Both the position numbers and the translations under genes were made by a program. This document shows, one piece after another, positions 1 to 10,600 of a DNA stretch of 64,000 nucleotides (position 1 is its first letter; every line of letters starts with the position of its first letter). This DNA comes from Atrina japonica (Eukaryota; Mollusca; Bivalvia; Pterioida; Pinnidae), in contig BROG01000025.1 in assembly GCA_030159075.1 (NCBI GenBank), positions 1,900,001 through 1,964,000 of the forward strand. Reading direction: 5' to 3'. The notes under the pieces were generated by a model that did no database searches, was not told where the DNA came from, and was given only the letters and a program-made list of their open reading frames with translations.

Positions 1-77
<77 letters not shown>
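1..77. repeat. (AC)n microsatellite
   Basis: Uninterrupted AC dinucleotide run, cut by the window edge. Confidence 0.98.
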
Positions 78-89
78 ACAACTCCGAAT

Positions 90-270
90 TTAACTCAACC
101 GATTACATTATCATCACCAAGGAGTTAAACATTACATAGATACACTTTGAAACATCTATACAATCAAATATATATATAAAAAAATTATTTGATTGTATAT
201 ATGTTTCCAAGTGTACCTATGTAATGTTAAACTCCTCGATGATGATGTTAATGAAACCGGTTGAGTTTAG
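90..270. mobile_element. Foldback (MITE-like) element
   Basis: The two halves are near-complementary. The left arm, from the AACTCAACCG motif near 92 to about 172, pairs with the right arm at about 185-268, which ends in CCGGTTGAGTT. The short centre is TA-rich. There is no coding capacity. It is probably a non-autonomous foldback element, and a transposase family cannot be assigned. Confidence 0.75.
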
Positions 271-295
271 TACGGCGTTGCGTTGTGATATTATA

Positions 296-408
<113 letters not shown>

Positions 409-684
409 CAAAGCACAGGTACAGCAGTGTTGACAGTCAGATGGTACAGATGACGATATACAAAGGTATAAAAGGCCATACAAGGCAAAATACTACATCT
501 TATAGTTTAGCCGAATCCGTCGAAGAGTAAACACTGTTAAATATTACTAAGCTTTTGAAGAATTTAGAATTGAAAAGTGCTATCAGGGCGTAATAATACT
601 CAAGTATAAGAAAATTAGCTCGTACTGTAATTGAAATGTTGACTTGAAATGTAGATCTAATTCTTTACATCCTTGTGGTTAATT

Positions 685-824
685 AAATCCACCCCTACTT
701 TGAGCGTATGACAAAGGAATCTCAATCCGAGGGTAGGATTCTTGAATGACAAGGTTTGTCGTTCAAGTAACGTATCCTGAAGATTGAGATTCCTTTGTCA
801 TAACCTCAAGGTAGGGGTTGATTT
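685..824. mobile_element. Foldback (MITE-like) element, 140 bp
   Basis: Near-perfect long hairpin. The left arm begins AAATCCACCCCTAC at 685 and the right arm ends GTAGGGGTTGATTT at 824. Both arms contain the block ATGACAAAGGAATCTCAAT or its complement, and the axis is near 754. No ORF belongs to it. Confidence 0.8.
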
Positions 825-1809
825 TTTATCCCATGTTTTGAATACATGTATATGTAGGTCTACACAAATAGAATCTGCCATTATGAACTGCAATCTTGAC
901 GCAACAGACACCCTACATCATATAAATTGTATTGTGACGTCACAGCGCTTGCAGCTTGTCAATACCCTTGGGGTTATCAAGGAAGTTATTTCCTGTAAAA
1001 ATGAAGGAGAACAATTGGAGAAAAGAGTCTTTGACCGAAGTGTTTATATATGAATGATTTTGTGATAAGTTGAATGTATGTACATCACAACTAAACTCAA
1101 TTATCGTATTACACATTTACAGGAAATGTTTTGCAGATCGTTCAACCACGCCAATATTCAAAGACCGCTTCAAAATAGATGTTATTTACGATGATAAGAA
1201 CGTAGTGAACATTATCAAAGTAAAATATTCATGGAACTACAAAAACATGAAATATAGCAATGTAGAAATGAATTTCATTTTCTTTTCCGTCTCATTATAG
1301 GTATTATGTTAAATGAAGAAAATCCATTAGAAAATATCCTGTTTTATCCATCTGACTTTTTTCAGAAATCCGACATCATTAGCACGCTATGGGAAAGCCG
1401 TCATCGTATTCACATTACGATCATATTACGGTCTTCTAAGTTTTTATTATTTTCACAGCTAAGTGATACTAGAAAAAGTAATACATAGCAACCACAGGTC
1501 ATCAGAAGTCGGTATACATTGATGTAAGACATCACAATCAATAATACTATTTACTGATGAAAACAATCAATGAAAACGCTTGTGGAAAGTATAAAGGAGT
1601 GTTCGATTTACTTAGAGTTTCACTAAAATTTACTTTCACACAATCACGTTTTTGATAGCGACATATTGATATGCACATAACGAAATTGACTTTGGACTTA
1701 AAACTCGGTATTTTTCTGCACGTGTTCATGTGAACAACTCGAAATGCATTAGATGCTGCATGAAAATAACTACTGACATGCATGAAGTAAATTAGCAGAA
1801 AATAAATAT
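825..1809. other. No recognised feature
   Basis: AT-rich sequence with only short chance ORFs. I see no motif, repeat or splice-supported exon here. Confidence 0.5.
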
Positions 1810-2060
1810 GAACAGGCATGCAAAAAATCTTAAATTCCTATATATTTTATGAAACTTGCTTGAGAAACCCAGTTTGATAAGTATTCGTTTGCAAATAATT
1901 GTTTCCACCATTTAACATGTATTTGTATATGGATATAGCATTGGACCTGATTTGATTTTCACAAAAATATATCAGAATATAAAAAGTTTTATGCATGTCT
2001 TAATCTCTTACTTGTGTACATGGATTTTTTTATAAAACAGCTGATACCTTTTTATTATTT
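1810..2060 (-). repeat. Ribozyme-repeat body fragment, inverted
   Basis: The segment around CTTGAGAAACCCAGTTT (about 1859-1875) is the reverse complement of the body of the 1.2-kb ribozyme-bearing repeat at about 12690-12760. It is diverged, and its orientation is opposite to the hammerhead motif at 2308, so the locus is rearranged or composite. Confidence 0.55.
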
Positions 2061-2307
2061 TTGTAATTTTTGGAATAATACAATAAAAAGTGGTTTGAAT
2101 CTGGAATAGATTTTATTAGTGATTTTTAAATTGACACTTATGGTAAAATATATGAAAGAGATATATTAAATCAGAAATATAACAAAAATTGTGATTTCTT
2201 GACATATAATGGTATACGAAGTGTTGTGAAAAAAATAGACCATTTTCTTTTTGGCCTTGTCTTATACCACTTTTCCTTCAGAAAACTTTTTTTTTGTAAA
2301 ATTGGAC

Positions 2308-2349
2308 CTCAACTGAAGAAGTCTGATTGACAGAAACGATCGTCTTGAG
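2308..2349 (+). ncRNA. Hammerhead ribozyme motif (type I, near-intact)
   Basis: The core reads in order: helix I strand CTCAA (2308-2312), CTGAAGA (2313-2319), helix II GTC-loop-GAC (2321-2331), GAAA (2333-2336), a minimal helix III AC-GATC-GT, the cleavage triplet GTC (2342-2344), then TTGAG (2345-2349), which pairs with CTCAA. Position 7 of the core is A, which the CUGANGA consensus allows. Helix II is only 3 bp and is preceded by an A.A mismatch, so activity is uncertain. Predicted cleavage is after C2344. The flanking sequence, from TTATACCACTTTTCC upstream to CATTATAACTTTGG downstream, is shared with the copy at 32681. Confidence 0.75.
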
Positions 2350-2519
2350 CATTATAACTTTGGTAATATGTTTATAATATTTACCAAATGATTTTAGTGA
2401 TAAACTTCAAAAAACCTAATTACACCATATAAAATACGTATATATTTTTTCTCATCTATAAAAAGTTACAAATATTTATATCATCGTTTATTAAAGATAA
2501 ACTGTAGTCTTTCATAAGA

Positions 2520-3118
2520 TTCCAATTCATCAAAATGGAATAATGTTTTCACAATAGACACTACAGAATGACAAGAATTTTACAAGCTTCCATTTAAGGT
2601 TACTTCTAACACAAAATTACAATGGCTTCGATATAGAATACTACATAACATTCTGACTACCAATTATGTTGTAAATAAATATAATCTAAACCAAGACCAT
2701 AAATGTAGTTTTTGTAAAGTACAGCCAGAATCCGTTGGACATTTACTATGGGCATGTAATATAGTTGAACAATATTTGATTGATTTGAATACATGGTTTA
2801 TCCAAAAATATTGGGAACGAAATATTCTCGACCAAAAAAGATATCATTTCAGGTATAAACAAATATAGTGAATACTTATCAGTTTATAGTCACATTATTC
2901 TGGTTATCAAAAGTTTTATATAAAGATCTAAATGTTTGAATATGAACTTGTTAGTCAGAGAGACTCTTAATAATGTGAAAGAACTATATATGCAAAATAA
3001 TTTGTCAACAATGACTGAAAAAAAGAAAATTTAGAAAAGAATGGAGTCAATTCCACACAACTTTTTCACGAAATCACACTGACATTGACATTTTAAATTT
3101 TTATGAAATTTACATTGG
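2520..3118 (+). pseudogene. LINE ORF2 C-terminal remnant
   Basis: One frame from about 2583 to 2845 reads as the C-terminal part of a non-LTR retrotransposon ORF2. It has KLPFKVTSNTKLQWLRYRIL, then HNILTTN, and a zinc-knuckle-like segment CSFC-x7-ESVGHLLWAC (pattern C-x2-C...H-x4-C). After a frame change it continues as NLLVRETLNNVKELY and RKEWSQFHTTF near 2940-3080, which resembles the extreme C-terminus of such proteins. There are in-frame stops before and after, no start codon, and no endonuclease or RT core, so it is a dead 5'-truncated copy. The family is judged from motif memory only and the clade is not assigned. Confidence 0.6.
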
Positions 3119-3597
3119 ATAATAAAATACAATATAATGTTTTTAATGTTATATAAACAATTAATGACTAAATCATTATCACTTTTAGAAAATGAAATAT
3201 AATAAGAACCCACATGAGTTATCGTTCCCACTTACCTTATCTTTAACCACTGTGGTATGATTCAGCATCTCAGTATATAATATAATACAGATATGTTAGA
3301 CTATATCTCTCACCATCTTTCTTTCTTTCTTCGTGTAAATGCGTGTATGCAAAGTGTGGTTAGGTTAAAAGATATATGAAGGTATTGTACAGTTATCACA
3401 GAAAATTTCATTTTAAAGAAATTATAATTACTCTGAGCTGTCATAAATCTTATGCTCATGTCAGTTATACTAATTTTACAAGTTTAACATATTTCATTAC
3501 TAATAAAATTTTGTGAATCATTTAGAAATGATGGCGCGGTAACAAGGGTATGTTCTTGTTACGTAATATGTAAAATATCTAATAAATGTGTTAAAAA
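3119..3597. other. No recognised feature
   Basis: AT-rich. It contains only a short CTTT-rich run near 3318-3331. Confidence 0.5.
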
Positions 3598-3601
3598 TAA
3601 A

Positions 3602-3661
<60 letters not shown>
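3598..3661. repeat. (AAT)n microsatellite
   Basis: AAT/ATA trinucleotide run with one imperfection. Confidence 0.95.
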
Positions 3662-3662
<1 letters not shown>

Positions 3663-3872
3663 TCACCATCATCATTGAAAACTATCTCTCCTGTAGGAAT
3701 AGAATAGTGATAATACAATTTACCTTTCACGTTCTGGTGGGAGGCGATTGATTTCTAATGAATCATTACTCATTACACGTAGTATAAGGCCCAAAGGTAA
3801 TATCGATGGATAATACATAATGGAAAACTAACAAATAACACAGTTCATCAATGTATCAATGTAAATACTATA

Positions 3873-4008
3873 CATGAATATATAAAATCTCAGATACCAA
3901 GGTATAAATCTTTAGGATGTCCAAGATAGAGATGCAAATCTGGTAAAAATAGACAAAAACGGACCTCTGGAAACCAAGAGATGGAATCAGGCGGCATGGA
4001 GGAGAAAA
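3873..4008 (-). mobile_element. Naiad-type PLE 3' tail, truncated
   Basis: The reverse complement matches the terminal 135 bp of the full element at 9480-9597: the TTTCCAGAGGTCCGT block, a Tyr-rich TTTACC stretch, and the terminal ATACTTTGGTATCTGAGATTTTATAT-like end. Only the 3' end is present, as expected from 5'-truncated target-primed insertion. Confidence 0.85.
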
Positions 4009-4256
4009 CATTTTAAGCCTACATTTTAAATTATTATTTACATCTAAGCATACTTTATCAGATGTTGAAATTAGCAAAATTGCCGACTTGAATACAACAA
4101 AGTTTTAAAATCATCCACACAACATGTTATATCTGATTGTCCCCATTCAAGTTAAAGTGACGTCACAAACACTAAGCTAGGCTTTATTAAACGTGTTACA
4201 TACAAAATATTTATGTAATCTGATATGAAGCTGCATAACACTCAGACCATATGATA

Positions 4257-4281
4257 TAATATATATATATATATATATATG
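4257..4281. repeat. (AT)n microsatellite
   Basis: Short AT dinucleotide run. Confidence 0.9.
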
Positions 4282-4441
4282 CAAACGATCATGGGACATA
4301 AATATTCGCCGCTGACATCAAAAAGTCTGAATTTGTTTGCGTTAAAAACTCCGTAATGAAATAAAGTTTTAAAGCCACAATTACTCAGTTGATACAATGT
4401 CTCACCCCTTCTCACAACTGATGCATATGGTTGGCGGATTA

Positions 4442-4806
4442 ATGACAGACAGCAACACATCTGCTTCTTACCTAGATTTACTTCTGTCGATTGGTCAACT
4501 TCACACATCCCTCTATGACAAACGAGAAGATTTGAATTTCCACATCACAAACTTCCCGTTTCTAAGTAGTAATATTTCATCCTCTCCTGCCTATGGTGTT
4601 GTCATTTCATAACTTATACGTTATGCCAGGGCATCCTCTTCTTATGAATGCTTTATTCTGAGAGCTAAACGACTAGCCTATAAACTACTTACACAAGGTT
4701 ACGTTGTTGAACGCTTGGAGTCGTCGGCTAAGAAGTTTTATGGTCGATACGGGGATCATGTTAAACATTATGAAGTTCCCCTCTCAGAAATATTAGATAG
4801 TATTTT
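4442..4806 (+). pseudogene. Second PLE lineage: reverse transcriptase C-terminus
   Basis: The translation reads TDSNTSASYLDLLLSIGQ, LYDKREDLNFHITNFPFLSS, SSPAYGV, then after one stop (4610-4612) LIRYARASSSYECFILRAKR, GYVVERLESSAKKFYGRYGD and VPLSEILDSIL. This is the region just after the catalytic YxDD of Penelope-like RTs. It parallels the ASYLDILL...SPAYGVYI...RYARAC...FYGRYNSL segment of the Naiad element at 8990-9330 but is clearly a different lineage (YDKREDLNFHI versus YDKRNDFGFPI). The palm catalytic residues lie upstream and are absent. The copy is 5'-truncated and has an in-frame stop. Confidence 0.8.
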
Positions 4807-5060
4807 AGATCATGGCCATAGAGGGTGACTTCGTTTTACCAATCATGCTTTTCAGCGAACTTGACCTCATCACCAAACTTGACCTTTTTATCGAATTTGA
4901 CCCGTTCATCGAACTAGAAAGGTTTCCATGGAACATTTGCGACGGGTGTGGCATGCCAGCAGAAAATGCTGACTCCTTCCGGACACCTGGTCTTATCCCG
5001 GTTGGGATTCGTAATTGTTTTTCATGTTGAGACCATTTGCACATCTTATTCGTCGTGTTA
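4807..5060 (+). repeat. 3' tail of the second PLE lineage
   Basis: Non-coding sequence directly after the RT C-terminus. It contains TTTCCATGGAACAT, CTTCCGGACACCTG and TTCATGTTGAGACCAT, all of which recur at 19735-19915, with related sequence at 62435-62580. It has internal short repeats of the type GAACTTGACC...GAATTTGACC. The recurrence supports its being the element's 3' UTR. Confidence 0.65.
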
Positions 5061-5931
5061 TAACGGACATGAGTTTTGATTATTGAATTGTACTTCTTCA
5101 ATTTTACTTAACACTGTTTTGTCACACACTTGCCACTTCTGCAATCAACTGTTCACGAGATGTGATGTTGTTTTTTACAGACTTCAAATTTATTTTCAGT
5201 TTCAACCAAACATTCACAATAATATTAGTATATGGAGACTGTGCTGGTCACAATGTAGTGTTTATCTTAATTTCGTGCTTATAGGCACTCAGCATTCGGG
5301 ATGTATTTACATGCGATAACGGGCCAGAAGCCATTTTTCAGTATGTCAATATGTTTTAGTTAATTTATACTGTCATTTCCAGTGGTCAAAGTTGCAAAAC
5401 CATTAAAAAATATATGGCCCCATATTATACTTGAAAGGTTGCTTCTTAATGACGCATACACAATATGTCGTTCGCCTTCCGCCAGGCATCTACGCGATTA
5501 TAATTACCAGTGACTACCAGACATTCATCATCAAGTACACTATTTTCCAGTTACAACTTCAAATTCCAATTTTTTCGTTCCTTGAGCCATTTCAGTTGAT
5601 TTTTTTTCTACAACACTGTCGCAACACCATCGTCTTTTTTATCCGTGCGTGGTAACCCATTTTAAATAATTTTCTCCTAATAGTCTCGAAACAGAAATTT
5701 GACGCCTTTTTCTCATTTATGATTTTTTAAAATTTCTTCCAGAGTCCCCTACTATTACTTTTCATCAGTCTTGAAAGTCACACGCAATATGCACAGAAAA
5801 TGTTCGTTTACTTTCAGATCGACGTGTATTTTCTACACTTCCATGTGTCTGAACGTATTTATAACACTTGAAATTGTTGTTCGAAGTGTTCCCAATATTC
5901 ACCCTTGATTTCAGCCTTATGTCCATCCGTT
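5061..5931. other. No recognised feature
   Basis: No motif or repeat recognised. Short ORFs (for example 5083-5319 and 5431-5655) show no recognisable domain. Confidence 0.5.
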
Positions 5932-6262
5932 GTCAATGTTCCGCAAATTTTATGGTCGGTATAATAGTCTTGTTTGCGACTACTCTGTTTCACTAAGTGA
6001 AATGTTGAGTTGCCTTTTCGTTGGCGGTTGTTGAGACGTCTGTACCAATTGTGACGAGGATACACTCCTCACGTGTTTCATTGGACTTGACTGTGGACTC
6101 ACGGCGGGTGTGACCGGTCGACAGGGGATGCTTACTCCTGCATGGCACCTGATCCCACCTCTTGGTTTCCAGAGGTCCGTGTTTTGTCCATTTTTACCGG
6201 ATTTGTATCTATGTCCCTGGACATCCTATTGATTTATACTTTGGTATCTGAGATTTTTATAT
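5932..6262 (+). repeat. pLTR-like direct repeat (partial upstream PLE copy)
   Basis: Nearly identical to 9266-9597 over about 330 bp, from GTTCCGCAAATTTTATGG through the GTTGAGACG and CCGGTCGACAGGGGATGC blocks to the TTGGTATCTGAGATTTTTAT end. It lies head to tail immediately 5' of the full element. PLEs typically carry such tandem partial copies. The few differences (T/C at the start, GTTTGC versus GTTCGC) show it is not an assembly duplicate. Confidence 0.85.
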
Positions 6263-6340
6263 TTTTACCACCGAGTATGTATCACTGCTGGTGGACATAT
6301 TGTCCCCGAGGATACTTGTCACTCGGTACATATACATTTA

Positions 6341-6511
6341 ATGGATAAAGAAGTACCAAAAAATTGCATACTGGATGACACGGCGCCCAGTATAAAAAGG
6401 TGTCCTTCTGTGAAGTCTATCGGGAGCACAGACTCGCAGAGATTGTTTGGTGCTCCTCGGGTTGTCCTTCGGGACATTAAAAATTTAACATTTGTACAGT
6501 CCCAAAGATGA
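6341..6511 (+). pseudogene. Naiad PLE N-terminal ORF fragment
   Basis: ATG at 6341 opens a 56-codon frame beginning MDKEVPKNCILDDTAPS and ending QSQR before TGA at 6509-6511. The sequence continues coding-like in another frame (KDDQLWYKHNNAYVPIKKL) toward the endonuclease, so the stop or a small indel probably breaks a single long ORF. No domain is recognised in this N-terminal part. Confidence 0.45.
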
Positions 6512-6571
6512 CCAATTATGGTATAAACATAATAACGCTTATGTTCCAATAAAAAAATTGTCAGATTCCAC

Positions 6572-7277
6572 TTGACGACATTTTTGATAGTTCATTTTCA
6601 AATAATATACCAACAATTTCTAAATGTTCTGTCAAAAAATTGTAAAACATGTCATATACTAATAACTGATCAAGTGTTCACTAGCAATCTGACAAATAAG
6701 CATTACAACACCAGAAGCTGGGATCATCTAGACTGCAAATCATCCAACGTTGTTTACGGCATTGAGTGTACCTTGTGTGGTTTGATTTATGTTGGCGAAA
6801 CTAAGGGGCCCTTAAATAAAAGAGTATCTGGCCATCGATTCGAAATTAATAATGGGGGTAACCAGATACTCTATCGACATTTCAACTCTCCTGACCATTC
6901 CATCTTGTCTATGAGAGTGCGTATAATTGAAAAAATATACCACTGGACCAACAAACAATCCCACCTTGAGTACCCCCTTCCGTAGACAACGTGAAGAATT
7001 TTGGATTAAACAACTTGGCACTGCATATCCCTATGGATGTAACGATAATATCCAAAGTGTAGGCAATCTATCAAGCCCACTGTGTAATGGTGTTAATGTG
7101 ATGGAACTTTTAAATTCTAACGTAAGACGTAAACGAAGTCACGGACATCGTTCATACAACCGACCCTACATACATGATGTCACTTTTTCATCTCTTTTAC
7201 CTTACGTTAACAAAAAAAAGGGGTCTTCATCACATCCGCAGCAAACTTTATTCTGTTCCTTTTACAAATCTCAATAA
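6572..7277 (+). pseudogene. GIY-YIG endonuclease domain of Naiad PLE
   Basis: Nicks the target for reverse transcription in PLEs that carry it. Seen: VVYGIECTLCGLIYVGETKG (about 6749-6808), a GIY-YIG core (VYG and YVG) with two Cys in C-x2-C between the half-motifs. This is the PLE-type zinc-binding insertion. Then come KRVSGHRF, with the Arg and His expected after YIG, and RHFNSPDH, completing a CCHH set. A frameshift near 6955 moves the rest into another frame: RRQREEFWIKQLGTAYPYG, with the conserved Glu of the family. Upstream CKTCHI and the DCKSS segment are typical leaders. The domain precedes the RT instead of following it. It is broken by the frameshift, and again near 7220. Confidence 0.85.
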
Positions 7278-7654
7278 ACTTTTTCAAGAAGCAAGAATGA
7301 ACCCTACATGGATTCTTCAACCCCAGAATACATACTGAACTCCATTATAATGGACATCGCTTATCACAGGCTGTTTAAGCCTGCACGCGTTACAAACGAT
7401 GACTGTTCTAAACAGAAACGTCTTTTTCCTTAAACTTTAATTTACAAATAAAGGCATAGACGCTTTAAACATTGGCAATGTTCTAAATCACAAAAAAGTT
7501 CAGTCCTGTATTCCACCATATTTTAAACTGAAGAGCACACCTTGCATTTCATATAGCTATACACCTAGCATCGCATCCAAGCTATTCAATTACAAACAGG
7601 TTTTGCAGTGCCTAGACATCAACCATCTTCTACACAACACTGTCACATGTTCAT

Positions 7655-9369
7655 GTGCTTCATCTCCTTTCAAATACAATACTATCGGGCATGTCATTAC
7701 CGGCGACGTTTCTATTGTTGAAAAATGAAAGCCTCAAAAATCTTATTTTAAGGGGCCGTAAATACCGGGGAAGCCGTTCCTTTAATTGGCGTCAGAATTT
7801 CAGTTTAGTTATGGATTCTGTCGAAGATTATGCCAGACGATGGGCCAAACATCAAGACGTAGAACCAGACACTTTGTCTGAATGGCTGAAAGCCATACGA
7901 TGGTTGATAAAATCTCGTATTCGAAAACTTTAAGGGACTATGAAAACACGTTATCCCTCTGTATTTAATGATCCAGAAGTAGTAACTGAACTGGATAGGT
8001 TACATGACCAATATGTACTGGTATCAGCAGACAAAGCCTCAAATAATATAGTTTTTATTTGTAAGGCACATTACTATAATTGTTTATTAGAAGAACTTGG
8101 GTTTGATACGAATTCTGGAAATCCTACATACACACGTAGCTCACTTTCAAAGGACGAGATCCTTCAAAATCACGTGTCCGTATTACACTCATTTGATATA
8201 CCTACAACGGAGACCGATTTCGAGCTACCACATTTATACTGGATACCTAAACTTCATAAAAACCCATATAAGCAAAGATACATAGCAGGATCCAGCAAAT
8301 GTTCTACCAAACCTTTTATCTTTACTCTCCTTACCAAGATATTGACAGCTGTTAAGGAGAAACTTCAAAAATACTGTACAGTTGCTTATTCCAGAAGCGG
8401 TGTAAATCAGATGTGGATACTTAAAAATTCTAAACAGCTTTTAGAAAATTTGAAGGCACACAATTTTTCTCGAATTCACAGTATCAAAACTTATGATTTC
8501 TCAACTCTTTACACTACTATTCCACATAAAAAATTAAAAGAAAGACTTTTTAGCATCATCGACAACTGCTTTTTCACTAAAGGTGGTACCCGAAAATTTA
8601 AATATCTAGTGATTGGCTATCAGGATACTTATTTCGTCAAACACCACTCTGATTCTACACATAAGTATACTGAAGTTGATATAAAAAACATGCTGGAATT
8701 TCTAATAGACAATATATTTGTAATGTTCGGAGACGTGGTCTTTCAACAAACTGTCGGCATTCCTATGGGAACCAATTGTGCTCCTTTATTGGCCGACCTG
8801 TTCCTTTATTCATACGAAGCAGACTTCATTCAGAAACTGCTGAATCAAAAGAAGAAAAAGTTAGCGGTGTCCTTTAATTTGACATTTAGATATATCGACG
8901 ACGTTTTGTCAATTAATAATGACAATTTTCATACATATGTCAATGCGATATATCCCAGCGAACTAGAAATTAAAGATACAACAGAATCAAGTACACACGC
9001 TTCATACTTAGACATTTTACTTAATATAAACACAGACGGGAAATTAGCAACTAAGCTTTACGATAAACGCAACGATTTCGGCTTTCCCATCGTCAATTTT
9101 CCACATTTAAGTAGTAATATCCCTCAGTCACCCGCATATGGAGTTTATATATTTCACAAATGATCCGATATGCCAGGGCGTGCACAACATATGAAGATTT
9201 CATATACAGAGGTAAACTACTCACTGACAAATTATTGACACAGGGATATCGAAAACCGCCTTTAATGTCAACGTTCCGCAAATTTTATGGTCGGTATAAT
9301 AGTCTTGTTCGCGACTACTCTGTTTCACTAAGTGAAATGTTGAGTTGCCTTTTCGTTGGCGGTTGTTGA
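7655..9369 (+). pseudogene. Penelope-like reverse transcriptase of Naiad element
   Basis: RNA-dependent DNA polymerase for target-primed reverse transcription. Upstream, in other frames, are PLE linker motifs (NKGIDALNIGNVLNHKKVQS near 7450 and HVITGDVSIVE near 7690). The main open frame 7940-9163 (407 codons) holds SADKASNNIVFICK, LPHLYWIPKLHKNPYKQRY, motif A YDFSTLYTTIPH with Asp at 8495, motif B GIPMGTNCAPLLADLFLY (from about 8756), and motif C YIDD at 8891-8902. Lesions are a frameshift near 7722, an in-frame TAA at 7931-7933, and a 2-bp AT insertion near 9147 that ends the frame early. The homologous protein goes on as RYARACTTYEDF...FYGRYNSL in 9160-9369. Catalytic residues are intact but the gene cannot give a full protein. 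Confidence 0.9.
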
Positions 9370-9597
9370 GACGTCTGTACCAATTGTGACGAGGATACAC
9401 TCCTCACGTGTTTCATTGGACTTGACTGTGGACTCACGGCGGGTGTGACCGGTCGACAGGGGATGCTTACTCCTGCATGGCACCTGATCCCACCTCTTGG
9501 TTTCCAGAGGTCCGTGTTTGTCCATTTTTACCGGATTTGTATCTATGTCCTGGACATCCTATTGATTTATACTTTGGTATCTGAGATTTTTATATTG
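9370..9597 (+). repeat. Naiad PLE 3' non-coding tail
   Basis: The tail after the RT C-terminus is shared by all copies in the window. Most copies are truncated on the 5' side, but nearly all end at the same place. This is what 3'-anchored, target-primed integration predicts. Confidence 0.85.
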
Positions 9598-10249
9598 TGT
9601 AAGCTTCTATCATTTTCTTTCTAACATCAAGCGGAATTTCTGATGATGTACAGGGCGGCGTTTATTTATCAGGTTGATACATAACAAATATACACAGCAG
9701 ACAAAAAATGTTAACAATGACGTCATCAGAATGTTGTTACGTATGAAGCTGTACAAATTCAGAATCACATTTGTTTTCAATAGTAAGTGTAGTGAATTGT
9801 GAATTATTTATGTGTTTGGACGTTGTTTATGACTCAGAGTCAATCGATTTCCCAGCAAAACAAAGAATATGATAATCTTTTGCCTAGCCACAGAATATCA
9901 TAAGCACCTGATTTACATGAACACTATATACATCTTCTTTGCCAGTGGACTAGAATCAATGGTAAATTTTGAATATATACAATCTGTATAAGACATCCAA
10001 AAATTGTCATATTCACGTTAATAATGTTTGTTATAATTGTCAATTAGTACACTAGATAATTAGAATAATTATTATGTCTAAACTTAATCAATAACGACAT
10101 TTTTGAAATAGTTTGTACTTTCTTCTTTTCTCTAAATTGAAATAAAACGGTCGATTTAGAGCATTTGGTGATAGGTTTTGTTTTCGGACATATTTACTTT
10201 TATATTTACTATTTACGTATATGTAATGTACTAGACACTGCTGAAGTAT
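9598..10249. other. No recognised feature
   Basis: AT-rich sequence. No coding, repeat or RNA motif is recognised. Confidence 0.5.
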
Positions 10250-10600
10250 TCGATGCCTATATTAAGAGACGTATAGGCTATTGAAAGTATATATTGACAT
10301 ATCTGGCCGGAGTTCTTGGCGCGGCAAGAACGAGAACGTAAATATTTCAACATATATACTTAACAACATTTTTATCATATACCCTTATCAATGATATAAT
10401 GATCAGAATGCAGAATATTTTATCAAATTCGTTACAAACCACAACAACATCCAAAATTTGCGTAATGTGGCATCGTGTTAGCGCGTATGAATATAACATA
10501 AAAGTAGTTCCGGAACCTTAAAACCGGTCCCGGTCGTATATGGTAGGATATTGCAACTTTTTATCAATTGCTAAGTAAATGGAAAACGAAAGTAGGGATA
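10250..10600 (+). repeat. Dispersed repeat R2, copy 1
   Basis: About 350 bp aligned by eye with 58375-58715. Shared blocks include AATATTTCAACATATA, AACATTTTTAT, GAATATAACATAAAAGTA, GGAACCT-AAAACC-GTCCCGG and AAATGGAAAACGAAAGTAG. Both copies hold a GC-rich hairpin near the start, here GTTCTTG-GCGCGG-CAAGAAC at about 10312-10331. No ORF. Family unknown. Confidence 0.7.

Larger units (their letters stand above)
5932..9597 (+). mobile_element. Naiad-type Penelope-like retroelement with upstream partial copy
   Basis: The longest PLE of the window. The order is a partial copy or pLTR (5932-6262), a 5' region with a short N-terminal ORF, a GIY-YIG endonuclease (about 6640-7150), a linker, an RT (about 7690-9330), and a non-coding 3' tail ending ATACTTTGGTATCTGAG...TATAT at 9597. 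An endonuclease N-terminal to the RT is the permuted order that separates Naiad-type elements from canonical Penelope elements, which carry it C-terminally. The element is inactive, with several frameshifts and stops. Boundaries are set by the match between the two direct tail copies. The 5' end of the full unit is therefore 6263 or close to it. Confidence 0.85.

Noticed and set aside
1555..1600. CTGATGA followed by GAAA (1552-1590), and CTGATGAGTTC at 27289
   Set aside because: No NUH triplet with a matching helix I, so these are chance core words.
4812..5030. 72-aa ORF with repeated Asp-Leu-type words, and its minus-strand partner
   Set aside because: It lies in the non-coding tail of the second PLE lineage, and the copies at 19735 and 62435 do not keep the frame.
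5932..6262. Hammerhead ribozyme in the Naiad pLTR
   Set aside because: PLE pLTRs often carry one, but I found no CUGANGA...GAAA pair in either tail copy.
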